Origin: Streptomyces sp. NBC_00341
Lineage (GTDB): Bacteria > Actinomycetota > Actinomycetes > Streptomycetales > Streptomycetaceae
Length of the DNA stretch: 64,000 nucleotides
Direction of reading: 5' to 3'
NCBI RefSeq assembly: GCF_041435055.1
Contig: NZ_CP108002.1
Coordinates: forward strand, 5,208,001-5,272,000
Shown: piece by piece, positions 24,431-32,912 of the stretch
How positions within the stretch are numbered: the stretch's first letter is position 1
Layout: each line of letters opens with the position of its first letter
Notes under the pieces: model-generated
The model's input: only the letters and a program-made list of their open reading frames with translations
What the model was told of the DNA's origin: nothing
The model's database searches: none
Translations under genes and position numbers: made by a program

Positions 24431-25078
24431 CTACTTGGCCGGCTTCTTGCCGGTGATGCCCAGATGTACCAACAGTGCGAGGTTCGGCCGGAGTTCGGAC
24501 TGCTTCACGCCCCAGGTGGTGAAGCCCTTCTGGTGCGAGGCGACCGCGGCCAGCATCGCGACCAGTGAACCGGCCATCGCCGCGGGGCTGACGTCCTTGT
24601 CCACCTTGCCCTTGGCCTGGAGCTCCTTCACCGAATCCGTAAGGGAGTTGGTGACGGAGTTGAGGATCTTCATGCGGATCTTGTAGAACCGCTTGTCGCC
24701 CTCGGCCGCGCCGAGGTCGACCACGCGCAGGATCGCGTCGTGGCGCCGCCAGAAGTCGAGGAACCCCTCGACGAGTTCTTCGGCGGTCTGCCAGCCCGAT
24801 TTGCCGACCCAGGAGCGCCCGGCGACCAGTTCGGTCAGTCCGGCACCCTCCTTGGCCATTTCCTCCGCGATCTCGAGGACGGCGCCCTCGACGTCGGGGA
24901 AGTACTGATAGAAGGTCGCGGGTGAAGTCCCCGCCTTCCGGGCGACGTCGATGACTTTGACGTCCCGGTACGGCGAGGAACTGAGCATCTCGCTGAGGCA
25001 GTCGAGCAGCTTCTGCCGCGTCGCCTGTCCGCGTCGGCCGGCCACGCGGCCGTCGACGGTGCGTACTTGTCCTGTCAT
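24431..25078 (-). CDS. TetR-family regulator; candidate master of the operator regulon
   Basis: This 215-residue protein has an N-terminal helix-turn-helix (VIDVARKAGTSPATFYQYFPDVEGAV, about residues 40-65), preceded by a basic arm (GRRGQATRQKLLD). A helical ligand-binding domain follows and ends in a Lys-rich tail. It sits directly behind the acyl-CoA dehydrogenase operon. A degenerate copy of the shared operator overlaps its own start codon (25072-25086), as expected for autoregulation. I infer that it may repress the CoA-ester genes of this window, with an acyl-CoA as inducer. The gene could instead be a local regulator. Confidence 0.85.
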   Translation of the reverse strand: MTGQVRTVDGRVAGRRGQATRQKLLDCLSEMLSSSPYRDVKVIDVARKAGTSPATFYQYFPDVEGAVLEIAEEMAKEGAGLTELVAGRSWVGKSGWQTAEELVEGFLDFWRRHDAILRVVDLGAAEGDKRFYKIRMKILNSVTNSLTDSVKELQAKGKVDKDVSPAAMAGSLVAMLAAVASHQKGFTTWGVKQSELRPNLALLVHLGITGKKPAK

Positions 25079-25086
25079 GCCGTCAG
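25072..25086 (-). promoter_or_regulatory. Degenerate operator overlapping the TetR start codon
   Basis: On the minus strand this reads CTGACGGCATGACAG, matching the left arm of the shared operator exactly and four of six bases of the right arm. The ATG of the TetR gene lies inside it. An overlapping inverted repeat, CCGTC..GACGG (25080-25097), is also present. Autoregulatory sites are often weaker, so this is suggestive only. Confidence 0.4.
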
Positions 25087-25422
25087 CTTACCGACGGGTG
25101 ATCGGAGCGCGATTCGGCCGACTGCAAATGGGGAGGGGCGCAGGCGTGGTGGGGGGAGTGCGTCGGTTTCCGCCGGTGTGCCCCGCCGTGCGCCCCGCGG
25201 TCCCGTCCCCGTTGCCCACAGCCGCATTAGTATTATCAACAGCCTGTGGATAACTTCCGTGGATAACTTTCCGTGACGACGGCGATTCGAGAGTTCTGTC
25301 TCGAATGTGCGTTCGATGAATGTTCGATGCGTGTGAGGTGCGGAAGAGCCGGGGCGCGCGTGCGGCGACCCGCGGTTACGTTGGCTGTGACGAGCGTCAC
25401 CGCGACGGAAGGATCCGGGCCC
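25087..25422. other. Intergenic region with an A/T-rich DnaA-box-like patch
   Basis: About 340 bases separate TetR from the divergent VOC gene. Near the middle lies an A/T-rich patch with three DnaA-box-like 9-mers (25233-25266). The rest is ordinary GC-rich spacer; a frame opening at 25273 runs into the VOC gene but has no binding site and no family features before 25423. Confidence 0.55.
25233..25266. promoter_or_regulatory. Three DnaA-box-like 9-mers
   Basis: TTATCAACA (25233-25241), TGTGGATAA (25245-25253, the exact reverse complement of TTATCCACA) and CGTGGATAA (25258-25266) lie within 34 bases in the one A/T-rich patch of the region. One is a perfect consensus box and two differ by one base. 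No replication gene is nearby, so a chromosomal titration or regulatory site is more likely than an origin. Confidence 0.5.
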
Positions 25423-26268
25423 ATGGCCGCATTCGCGCAGTCCGCGCCGTGCTGGGTGGATGTGCAGCTCCCCGACCTCGAAGCCGGCAAGCGCTTCTAC
25501 GGCGAGCTCTTCGGCTGGACCTTCCGCGCGGGTGACGGTTTCCGTACGGGTGACGGCTTCCGTGCCGGTGGCGGCCCGTACGCCGACGCCCTCAGCGGCG
25601 GGGCCCTGGTCGCCGCGCTCGCCGCCAAGCAGGACGGCCGGATGCCGACCGCCTGGGGCGTCTACTTCGCGACCGACGACATCACCGCCTCCGTCGCCCG
25701 CGTCCGGGAGGCGGGCGGGCAGGTGATCACCGAACCGGTGCGGGCCGGCCGGCTGGGGGCGCTCGCCCAGGCCGCCGATCCCGGCGGCGCGGTCTTCGGG
25801 CTCTGGCAGGCGGGTGAACGCAAGGGCTTCCAGAAGCAGAACGAGCCGGGCTCCTTCTGCTGGACCGAGGTCTACACCCGGCAGAAGGACCGCGTCGACC
25901 CCTTCTACGAGCAGGTCTTCGGCTTCCGCTCCGTCGATCCGGACGAGGCCGGCCCCGGCACCCCCGGCGCCCCGGACACAGACGAGTCCCGCGTCGACTT
26001 CCGCATGTGGTCGCCGGCCGGCACGGAACCCGGGCCGGACACCGCGGTCGGCGGGCGCAGCGTCATCACCGACGCGTTCCCCGCGATGATGCCCAGCTAC
26101 TTCCTCAACTACTTCGCCGTGGCGGACTGCGACGCCTCGGCCGACACCGTCGTCCGGCTCGGCGGCCGGGTCTCCGCACCGCCCTTCGACATCCCGTACG
26201 GGCGGATGGCGGTGCTCCAGGACGACCAGGGCGCCGTCTTCGCCGTACTTCAGCCACCGGTGTCCTGA
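25423..26268 (+). CDS. Two-domain VOC (glyoxalase/bleomycin-resistance fold) protein
   Basis: This 281-residue protein has two VOC modules. The first (CWVDVQLPDLEAGKRFYGELFGWTF) is near residues 10-130 and the second (FCWTEVYTRQKDRVDPFYEQVFGF) near 140-280. The first contains an imperfect repeat GDGFR-GDGFR. GGAAGGA precedes the ATG at 25423. Such proteins may be dioxygenases, isomerases or binding proteins. Substrate unknown. Confidence 0.82.
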   Translation: MAAFAQSAPCWVDVQLPDLEAGKRFYGELFGWTFRAGDGFRTGDGFRAGGGPYADALSGGALVAALAAKQDGRMPTAWGVYFATDDITASVARVREAGGQVITEPVRAGRLGALAQAADPGGAVFGLWQAGERKGFQKQNEPGSFCWTEVYTRQKDRVDPFYEQVFGFRSVDPDEAGPGTPGAPDTDESRVDFRMWSPAGTEPGPDTAVGGRSVITDAFPAMMPSYFLNYFAVADCDASADTVVRLGGRVSAPPFDIPYGRMAVLQDDQGAVFAVLQPPVS

Positions 26269-26399
26269 TACCGCCTGGAGTGATCCACGACACCCGGTTC
26301 TGCCCCCGGGTTCGCAACCGGCGCCTCGGCCAGGAACAATCGGGGTGCGCACCGTCGGGTGGCGCCCAGTGGTGAGACGCTGCACAGGGCGGGTTTTCG

Positions 26400-26423
26400 C
26401 GGGCCTCGGGCGACCGAGGCCCG
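26400..26423. terminator. Hairpin with GCGA tetraloop before the kinase gene
   Basis: CGGGCCTCGG and its complement CCGAGGCCCG form a 10-bp stem closed by GCGA, a stable GNRA-type loop. It lies 132 bases after the VOC gene and ends 21 bases before the kinase start. It can end the VOC transcript or be part of the kinase leader. Confidence 0.55.
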
Positions 26424-26444
26424 TACGGGGAGGGTGGCAGGTAA

Positions 26445-28844
26445 GTGATGGAGCAGCTGACGCAGCACGACCCGAGGCGGATCGGCCCGTTCGAGGTGCT
26501 GGGGCGGCTCGGGGCCGGCGGCATGGGGCTGGTCTATCTCGCCCGCTCGGCGTCGGGCCGGCGGGTGGCGATCAAGACGGTGCGTACGGAACTGGCCGAG
26601 GACCAGCTGTTCCGGGTCCGGTTCACGCGTGAGGTGGAGGCGGCCCGCGCGGTCAGCGGCTTCTACACCGCCGCCGTCGTCGACGCCGACCCGCGCGCCG
26701 CCGTGCCCTGGCTCGCCACCGCCTACGTGCCCGCGCCCTCGCTCGAAGAAATAGTGAATGAGTGCGGACCGATGCCGACCCAGGCGGTGCGCTGGCTGGC
26801 CGCGGGCATCGCGGAGGCCCTCCAGTCCATCCACGGCGCGAAGCTCGTCCACCGCGACATGAAGCCGTCGAACGTGCTCGTCGTCGAGGACGGCCCCCGG
26901 GTCATCGACTTCGGCATCGCGTCCGGCGTCTCCAACACCCGGCTGACCATGACGAACGTCGCCGTCGGCACGCCCGCGTACATGTCGCCGGAGCAGGCGC
27001 GGGACTCGCGCAGCGTCACGGGCGCCAGTGACGTCTTCTCGCTCGGCTCGACGCTCGTCTTCGCCGCGACCGGCCATGCGCCGTTCCACGGGGCCAACCC
27101 GGTCGAGACGGTCTTCATGCTGCTGCGCGAGGGCCCCGATCTCAACGGTCTGCCCGACGATCTGCGGTCGCTGATCGAGTCCTGCATGCAGATGGACGCC
27201 TCGCGCCGGCCCACCCCCGCCGAGCTCCAGTCCCAGCTCGCCCCGCACCTCTTCGCCTCCGGCGGCGACGACAGCGGTACGGCATCGGCCTGGCTGCCGG
27301 CCTCCGCCACCGAGATGATCGAGTTGCGCCGGGGCGGCGGACGCGTGATCGCCGCACCCCCTCCCGTCCCCGCGCAGCCCCAGCCGCTGCCCGGCACGCA
27401 TCCGGGGGCAGGCCGGGACACCGCCCGGCGGCCCGGGGCCACGGATCCGCGCCCTCCGGCCGTACCGCCCGTGACCCCGCCCGCGGAGGCGCCCGACGCG
27501 GGCGGTCCGGTCCTGCTCTCCGGCGCCCAGGTGCCGATCGGGCCCGGTCCGCGCGCCCAGGACGTGCGCGCCACCGCCGCCGCCGCGGAGGCGGCACCGG
27601 CGACCGGCTGGGTGCGCCCGCCCGGCGGGCCGAACGGCTCGACCACGGCCCCGACCGCCCCGGTGCCCGCTCCGGCGCACGCGCCGGACAACGCGTCCTC
27701 CGGCCCGGACCGCTGGCGGCCCTGGCGGTTCCGGATGTCGAACGACGTGTGGGGGACGCCGGTCGTCGTCGGTGAGCTCCTCTACGTCACCTCCTTCGAG
27801 GTGCACGCGCTGGACACCGGCAACGGGCGGCGCCAGTTCAAGACCCGTGACGTGGCCTGGGCGATGGCCGTGGAGGGCGGCCGGATCCACGCCTCCGACG
27901 GTCCCTCGCTCTACGCCCTGGACGCGGTCACCGGAGCCGAGCGGTGGCGGCTCCAGAGCGACGCGTGGGTGTACTCGCTCAAGGCCGACCGGGGCACGGT
28001 CGTCACCGGCACCCGGGGCGGCGGCGTCCAGGCGTGGGAGGCGTCCACCGGGGAGAAGCTCTGGGAGACCACCGGGGCGCAGACGGACTTCGAGACGGCG
28101 GAGGCCGGACCCGCGATCCATGACGGCACGGTCTACCTCTGGCAGGACGCCCGGCTGCGGGCGCTCGACGCCCGGACGGGCATCGAGCGCTGGTCGTACC
28201 CGGTGGGCGACGCGGCCTCCTGCGGCGGGGTGCCGGTCCGGGTGACCCCGGCGCCGGACGGCTACGCCTACGTCAGCGCGGGGACCCGGGTCCTCGCGCT
28301 GGACATCGGCTCGGGCCGGGTGCGCTGGCACTTCGAGTCCCCCGCGGTCTTCCTCTCGCCGCCCGCGTTCGCGCCGGGCCCCGCGGTCACCGGCGGCGGG
28401 GTGTACCTCGCGGACTACCTCGGCACGGTGTACGCGCTGGACGCCTCGACCGGCAAGGACCGCTGGCGCATCGCCACGGAGTCCCGGCAGTCGACCGAAC
28501 CGGTGCTGGTGGCGACGGGCAACGTGCACGTCGGCAGCGGCAGCGCGCTGTACACGCTGGACGCGGTCACCGGCACCCCGAAGTGGCGGTTCGCCGCGGG
28601 CGGCGACGTGGTGGGCGCACCGGTCGTCGCGGACGGCCGGGTCCACTTCGGTTCGGCCGACCACGTGCTCTACACCCTGGACGCGGCGGGCGGCCAGCTC
28701 CGCTGGAAGCTCGCGACGGGCGGCGAGATCACGGGCTCTCCGGTGGCGCAGGGCGGGGTGGTGTACGCGTGCAGCAAGGACCGCTGCGTGTACGCGCTGG
28801 ACGCGCTGAAGGGTACGGGGACGGGCAACAGGCCGCGTTCGTAG
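26445..28844 (+). CDS. Ser/Thr protein kinase with C-terminal PQQ-type beta-propeller
   Basis: This 799-residue Hanks-type kinase has a P-loop GAGGMG (23-28), Lys44, HRDMKPSN starting at 136, DFG at 155-157 and GTPAYMSPEQ. A Pro/Ala-rich linker spans about residues 285-425. From about 430 there are seven to eight PQQ-like blades (repeats of LYTLDAVTGTPKWRFAAGG type, e.g. YALDASTGKDRWRI). No transmembrane segment is apparent, so the propeller is probably cytoplasmic and used for protein recognition rather than as a quinoprotein enzyme. Either the GTG at 26445 or the next-codon ATG is the start. Confidence 0.9.
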   Translation: MMEQLTQHDPRRIGPFEVLGRLGAGGMGLVYLARSASGRRVAIKTVRTELAEDQLFRVRFTREVEAARAVSGFYTAAVVDADPRAAVPWLATAYVPAPSLEEIVNECGPMPTQAVRWLAAGIAEALQSIHGAKLVHRDMKPSNVLVVEDGPRVIDFGIASGVSNTRLTMTNVAVGTPAYMSPEQARDSRSVTGASDVFSLGSTLVFAATGHAPFHGANPVETVFMLLREGPDLNGLPDDLRSLIESCMQMDASRRPTPAELQSQLAPHLFASGGDDSGTASAWLPASATEMIELRRGGGRVIAAPPPVPAQPQPLPGTHPGAGRDTARRPGATDPRPPAVPPVTPPAEAPDAGGPVLLSGAQVPIGPGPRAQDVRATAAAAEAAPATGWVRPPGGPNGSTTAPTAPVPAPAHAPDNASSGPDRWRPWRFRMSNDVWGTPVVVGELLYVTSFEVHALDTGNGRRQFKTRDVAWAMAVEGGRIHASDGPSLYALDAVTGAERWRLQSDAWVYSLKADRGTVVTGTRGGGVQAWEASTGEKLWETTGAQTDFETAEAGPAIHDGTVYLWQDARLRALDARTGIERWSYPVGDAASCGGVPVRVTPAPDGYAYVSAGTRVLALDIGSGRVRWHFESPAVFLSPPAFAPGPAVTGGGVYLADYLGTVYALDASTGKDRWRIATESRQSTEPVLVATGNVHVGSGSALYTLDAVTGTPKWRFAAGGDVVGAPVVADGRVHFGSADHVLYTLDAAGGQLRWKLATGGEITGSPVAQGGVVYACSKDRCVYALDALKGTGTGNRPRS

Positions 28845-28899
28845 GGCGGGCCGCCTCCGGTGTGCGGTGCACGGCGCGGAGGGGGCCGGGTGCGCCCGG

Positions 28900-28932
28900 C
28901 GGGCCGCTTCGTCCTCAATCGCCGGACGGGCT
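28900..28932 (-). repeat. Dispersed REP-like element, copy 2
   Basis: On the minus strand this reads AGCCCGTCCGGCGATTGAGG followed by ACGAAGCGG, matching copy 1 at 2755 in about 25 of 29 bases. The stop codon of the membrane protein gene (28915) comes from the GATTGA part, so the last residues KPSPSGD are encoded by the repeat. Confidence 0.55.
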
Positions 28933-29520
28933 TGGTTTGCCCGGAGGCGGCTCCGGGCCGACGTACGGGTCCGCTTCCGGTTCCGGCCAGGGGCTCGTCT
29001 GCACCGACGGGCCCGGCTCCCGGGTGGGCGGCCAGGTGTCGGGATCCGCGGAGCCCGGCGGCTCGTACGGCTCCGGCTGCCCGTACCGCCCCGGCCGCCC
29101 CGTACTCCGGCGCCGCCCAGACATCAGGGCCGCGCCCAGCAGGAGCAGCACCCCGCCGCCCGCCGCGATCGCGACCCCCTGCTGGATTCCGGAACCGTCG
29201 CCGGTGACCGTGAGTTCGCCGGCCGCCTGGCCCTGCCGGACCATCCAGAACACGGTGAACCCGAGGACCACCACGCCCGCGAGGGCGACCAGCAGCCGGG
29301 ACCGCAGGACCACGCCGAGGACCGTCACGACCGCGGCGAAGGCGAAGGGCAGCAGGAGCGAACCGAACAGGCCCGGGTGCGCCGCGGTGATGCCGGTGAA
29401 GAGGTCGTCGATCCGGTAGTGCCGCCCGAGGCGGCCGTCGTACCAGTCACGGAAGGGGCTCAGCACGGCGGCCGCCGCTCCGGCGAGAGCGACGATCGAG
29501 CCGAGGACGTTACGGATCAT
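28915..29520 (-). CDS. Small membrane protein with Pro-rich C-terminal tail
   Basis: This 201-residue protein has four predicted membrane segments, near residues 5-22, 50-70, 73-92 and 112-132, and a disordered Pro/Glu/Gly-rich tail from about 140. I do not recognise a characterised family; Streptomyces genomes encode many such proteins. The ATG at 29520 has GGAGG nearby. It is convergent with the kinase gene. Its C-terminal residues come from a dispersed repeat. Confidence 0.7.
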   Translation of the reverse strand: MIRNVLGSIVALAGAAAAVLSPFRDWYDGRLGRHYRIDDLFTGITAAHPGLFGSLLLPFAFAAVVTVLGVVLRSRLLVALAGVVVLGFTVFWMVRQGQAAGELTVTGDGSGIQQGVAIAAGGGVLLLLGAALMSGRRRSTGRPGRYGQPEPYEPPGSADPDTWPPTREPGPSVQTSPWPEPEADPYVGPEPPPGKPSPSGD

Positions 29521-29812
29521 CTCCGGCCTCCAGCGGGACGCGCGGGGCGCCACCGGCCGGTGGCGCGGAACAGCACCGCTCTCGCTTCCCGACGCTACGC
29601 CGGGCGGATGACCCCCGCCACCAGACGGCGACGGACCGGCTGTGGGCAGGCCCGTCGCCGGACCATGACGAGACCGTGACAGGGCCATGACCGGGCTGCC
29701 GATCGAAACCGGCCATGCTGTGCGCTACGGTGTCGCGCGGCTGTCCGGCCCCGGGGCCGGACAGCGGCACGGCACCGAACAACTGAATCACCACACAAGG
29801 GGGGCGGCATCG

Positions 29813-30379
29813 ATGATGCGGCAGCACATGAAACTGACAGTGGTCCTCGTCGCGGTGGTCCTCGCGCTGACCGGCTTCTCCAGCTCCAGCCACGGACACG
29901 GCAGCAAGAGCGGCAGCAAGAGCCGGAAGTCCAGCAGCGGCGGCAGCAGCAGCAGCGGCGGCGGGTGCTCCAACTCCAAGAAGAGCAACGGCACTTACCA
30001 CGACACCGACTCCGACTACGACGATGACAACTACTCGTCCGGCAGCTCGTCCAACGACTCCACCTACGACACGGCGACCCCCACCGCCACCGCGACGGAC
30101 GCGCCCCGCGCATACGTCTTCCGCTGCGCGGCACCCCGCAAGGGCAAGCGCAAGGCCGTCACCACCTCCACCGTGCGGCTCACCGCGAACGCCGTCGGCA
30201 GCCACACGTACGAGGTCGACGTGAGCTTCCTCGACGCACGGGGCGCCACCATCGACACCGGTGAGGCGACCGTGGACGCCGACGGCGGCGACACGAAGAC
30301 CGTCTCCGTCCGGATGGACAGCCCGAGCAAGGTCTCTCGGGTGAAGAAGTGCTCGGTCACCGCAGAGCTCACGTACTGA
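29813..30379 (+). CDS. Secreted Ser-rich protein of unknown function
   Basis: This 188-residue protein begins with a Sec signal peptide (MMRQHMKLTVVLVAVVLALTGFSSSS, cleavage near residue 24). A low-complexity Ser/Gly/Lys/Asp region follows (about 25-90) with a run DSDYDDDNYSSGSSSNDS. A compact beta-rich domain of about 80 residues has two Cys (FRCAAP and KKCSV) that could form a disulfide. There is no lipobox. AGGGGGG precedes the ATG at 29813. Function not recognised. Confidence 0.7.
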   Translation: MMRQHMKLTVVLVAVVLALTGFSSSSHGHGSKSGSKSRKSSSGGSSSSGGGCSNSKKSNGTYHDTDSDYDDDNYSSGSSSNDSTYDTATPTATATDAPRAYVFRCAAPRKGKRKAVTTSTVRLTANAVGSHTYEVDVSFLDARGATIDTGEATVDADGGDTKTVSVRMDSPSKVSRVKKCSVTAELTY

Positions 30380-30409
30380 CGGTGAGGGACACCGCCACCG
30401 GCTCAGCTC

Positions 30410-31189
30410 TCACCTGATCCGGGGCTCACCGCCGCCCCTGCCCCGCCCCTCGAACAGCTCGGCCTGCCGCTCAGGCGCCAGGTTCCCGAGCGCGATCAGG
30501 TGCGGGGCATGGGCCAGCGCCTGCGTCCTCGCCGCCTCCTTCGCCGACCAGACGGCCCGTACCGTCCCCTGCACCGCCGCCGTCGGGTACGAGGCGATGA
30601 CCGCCGCCGCCCGCAGCGCCGCCGGCACCGCGCCACCGGCCCCGGTCACCTCGCTGACCAGCCCGGTCTCGTACGCACGCCGGGCCGACACCCGCTCGGC
30701 CGTCCCCATCAGGGACATCCTGGCCACCTCACCGAACGGCATCCGCTGCGCCATCGAGATCGCCTCGTACGCGCTGACCATGCCGTACGTGGTGTGCGGA
30801 TCGAAGAACGTCGCCTCCTCGGACGCGATGACGAACTCCGCCTCGCCCAGCAGGTAGAACGCCCCGCCGCAGGCCATCCCCTCCACGGCCGCGATCACCG
30901 GCTTCCACAGGTCGTTGGCCTTCGGCCCGATCGCGATCAGCGGATCGTCGATCGTGTACGGGGACGGGGGCTGCGGGACGTCCACGCCCCGGTCGATCCC
31001 GGTGCAGAACGCCCGGCCGCCCGCGCCGGTCAGCACGACCGCCCGCACCTCGTCGTCGTACCGGAACGCCCGCCAGGCGGCGACGAGTTCCGCGGCCGTC
31101 GCGAGGTCGATCGCGTTGAGCCGCTCCGGCCGGTCCAGGGTGAGCAGCGCGACCCCGGTCCCCTTGTCCGTCTCCGTGCGCAGCGCCAT
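30410..31189 (-). CDS. Enoyl-CoA hydratase/isomerase family protein
   Basis: This 259-residue crotonase-fold protein has the oxyanion-hole blocks GRAFCTGIDRG (near residue 60) and AAVEGMACGGAFYLLGEAEFVIASEEATF (near 100-128). The usual Glu pairs are partly changed (FDPHTTYGM), so the reaction could be hydration, isomerisation or ring cleavage. Only 6 bases separate it from the upstream DUF35 gene; it is the last gene of a three-gene operon controlled from the operator at 32852. Confidence 0.87.
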   Translation of the reverse strand: MALRTETDKGTGVALLTLDRPERLNAIDLATAAELVAAWRAFRYDDEVRAVVLTGAGGRAFCTGIDRGVDVPQPPSPYTIDDPLIAIGPKANDLWKPVIAAVEGMACGGAFYLLGEAEFVIASEEATFFDPHTTYGMVSAYEAISMAQRMPFGEVARMSLMGTAERVSARRAYETGLVSEVTGAGGAVPAALRAAAVIASYPTAAVQGTVRAVWSAKEAARTQALAHAPHLIALGNLAPERQAELFEGRGRGGGEPRIR

Positions 31190-31195
31190 CGCCCC

Positions 31196-31636
31196 TCACC
31201 GCTCCAGCAGCCAGCGGACCATGGTCACTTCGGGGGAGACGGGGCAGAAGACCGCCTTCACCCCGGCCCCGATCCGCAGCCGTTCCGGATCGACGGAGTT
31301 CAGCGGTGCGTCGGGCCCGCTGACCACGTTGCCGACCAGCCGGATCTCGGGGGCGTCGGCCAGTTCGACCACCACCGCGTTGTACGGGGCCTGCTCGGCG
31401 TAGGCGGGCAGCAGTGGCGGGTGCGGCAGCACGTACGACCAGATGCGGCCGCGCCCGCTCATCGCCCGCCACTCGCTCTCGAACGACTGGCAGTGCGGGC
31501 AGCACGGCCGGGGCGGGAAGCGGAGCCGTCCGCAGTCGGGTGCGGCGCACGCCTGGACGCGCAGTTCACCACGGGCCGCGTACTCCCAGAAGGGCGCGCC
31601 GTCCTCGTCGACGACGGGCAGCAGCAGTCCATCCAT
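31196..31636 (-). CDS. Zn-ribbon OB-fold protein (DUF35 family)
   Basis: This 146-residue protein has a zinc ribbon (CAAPDCG and CPHC) followed by an OB-fold strand set (RIWSYVLPH, YNAVVVELAD). It lies between a thiolase gene and a crotonase gene with gaps of 13 and 6 bases. Known DUF35 proteins form complexes with such thiolases or aldolases and channel acyl-CoA; the neighbouring thiolase is the likely partner. The middle-gene position supports co-expression. Confidence 0.85.
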   Translation of the reverse strand: MDGLLLPVVDEDGAPFWEYAARGELRVQACAAPDCGRLRFPPRPCCPHCQSFESEWRAMSGRGRIWSYVLPHPPLLPAYAEQAPYNAVVVELADAPEIRLVGNVVSGPDAPLNSVDPERLRIGAGVKAVFCPVSPEVTMVRWLLER

Positions 31637-31649
31637 CTCGAATCGCTCC

Positions 31650-32819
31650 TCAGTTCCTCAGCAGTACGGCGGACGTGGGCACGCCCTCCCCGGCGGTGAC
31701 CAGACAGGTCGAGGCGTCGGGGACCTGGGCGGTGGAGACGCCGCGCAGTTGCTTCACGCCCTCGTTGATGAGGTTGAAGCCGTGCACGTACCCCTCGCTG
31801 AGCCCGCCGCCGCCCGTGTTGATCGGGAGCCGGCCGCCGCTCTCCAGCGCCCCGCCCTCGGTGAAGGAGGCGCCCTCGCCGCGCCCGCAGAACCCGTACC
31901 CCTCCAGGGAGAGCGGGATGAGCGGGGTGAACGCGTCGTATATCTGGGCGACATCGACGTCGTCCGGTCCGAAGTCGGCCTGCTTCCACAGCTGTCGGGC
32001 GGCGGCCCAGGCCGGTCCGGTGAGCGGGTCGTCGTTCCAGTAGTTGACCATCCCGTGGTGCTGGGCGGGCAGTCCCTGGGCGACGGAGTGGAGGTAGACG
32101 GGCTTCTGCCGGCAGTCGCGGGCCCGTTCCGCGGAGACGATGACGCAGGCCAGCGCGCCGTCCGTCTCCAGGCAGTTGTCGAAGAGGCAGAGCGGTTCAC
32201 TGATCCAGCGCGAGGTCATATACATGTCGCGGGTCAGCGGGCGCTCGTACATCACGGCGTCGGGGTTCTGGTTGGCCCGGTTGCGGCAGGCCAGCGCGAC
32301 GTTGAAGAGGTGGTCGCGGGTCGCCCCGTACTCGTGCATGTACCGGCGGGCCAGCATGCCGATCTCGTCGGCGGGCCGCAGCAGCCCGTACGGCCGGGTC
32401 CACTGGGCGGGGGTGGGCAGCTGCACGGCGGTGTTCTTCCAGGGCCGTGGCCCGGAGCCGCGTTTCCGGGACCGCCAGGCGACCCCGACACTCGCCTGGC
32501 CGGTGGCGACGGCGGCAGCGAGGTGCGCGAGCGTCGCACAGGAGCCGCCGCCCCCGTACCCCACCTTGCTGAAGAAGGTCACGTCACCGGCCCCGATGGA
32601 CTTGGCGACCTCGACCTCGTCGGTCTCCTCCATCGTGTACGAGGCGAACGCGTCCACCTCCGACGCGGCGATGCCCGCGTCGTCGAGCGCCGCGACGATG
32701 GCCCGGCAGGCCAGGGTCTTCTCCGATTCGGGCAGATGCTTCGCGAACCGCGTCTGCCCTATCCCGGCTATCGCTGTCTTGTCCCTGAGCGTCGCCACCG
32801 CCACCTCCGAAGCCGTCAT
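31650..32819 (-). CDS. Thiolase-family lipid-transfer protein
   Basis: This 389-residue SCP-x-type thiolase has GGGGSCATL around Cys94, so unlike the protein at 21138 it keeps a candidate nucleophile. Further blocks are YDAFTPLIPLSLEGYGFCGRGE and LPINTGGGGLSEGYVHGFNLINEG with the C-terminal catalytic region. It should cleave a 3-oxoacyl-CoA or carry out a related aldol cleavage together with the downstream DUF35 protein. The shared operator sits 33-47 bases upstream, between it and the divergent FadD3-like ligase. Confidence 0.88.
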   Translation of the reverse strand: MTASEVAVATLRDKTAIAGIGQTRFAKHLPESEKTLACRAIVAALDDAGIAASEVDAFASYTMEETDEVEVAKSIGAGDVTFFSKVGYGGGGSCATLAHLAAAVATGQASVGVAWRSRKRGSGPRPWKNTAVQLPTPAQWTRPYGLLRPADEIGMLARRYMHEYGATRDHLFNVALACRNRANQNPDAVMYERPLTRDMYMTSRWISEPLCLFDNCLETDGALACVIVSAERARDCRQKPVYLHSVAQGLPAQHHGMVNYWNDDPLTGPAWAAARQLWKQADFGPDDVDVAQIYDAFTPLIPLSLEGYGFCGRGEGASFTEGGALESGGRLPINTGGGGLSEGYVHGFNLINEGVKQLRGVSTAQVPDASTCLVTAGEGVPTSAVLLRN

Positions 32820-32851
32820 GACTGCTGACAGCGGAGGAGGCTACAGCTAAT

Positions 32852-32866
32852 CTGACGGATAGTCAG
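32852..32866. promoter_or_regulatory. 15-bp operator between divergent thiolase operon and ligase gene
   Basis: CTGACGGATAGTCAG has 5-bp arms CTGAC/GTCAG. It lies in the 93-base spacer between the thiolase start (32819) and the ligase start (32913), so one bound dimer could control both directions. Confidence 0.68.
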
Positions 32867-32912
32867 CTACTGCGGTCGGCAGGGCCGTTCGGACCGAGAC
32901 GGAGGGCACGAG

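Noticed and set aside
25233..25266. A chromosomal or plasmid replication origin
   Set aside because: Three boxes are too few for a Streptomyces oriC and no dnaA, dnaN or rep gene is near; kept only as a possible DnaA-binding site.
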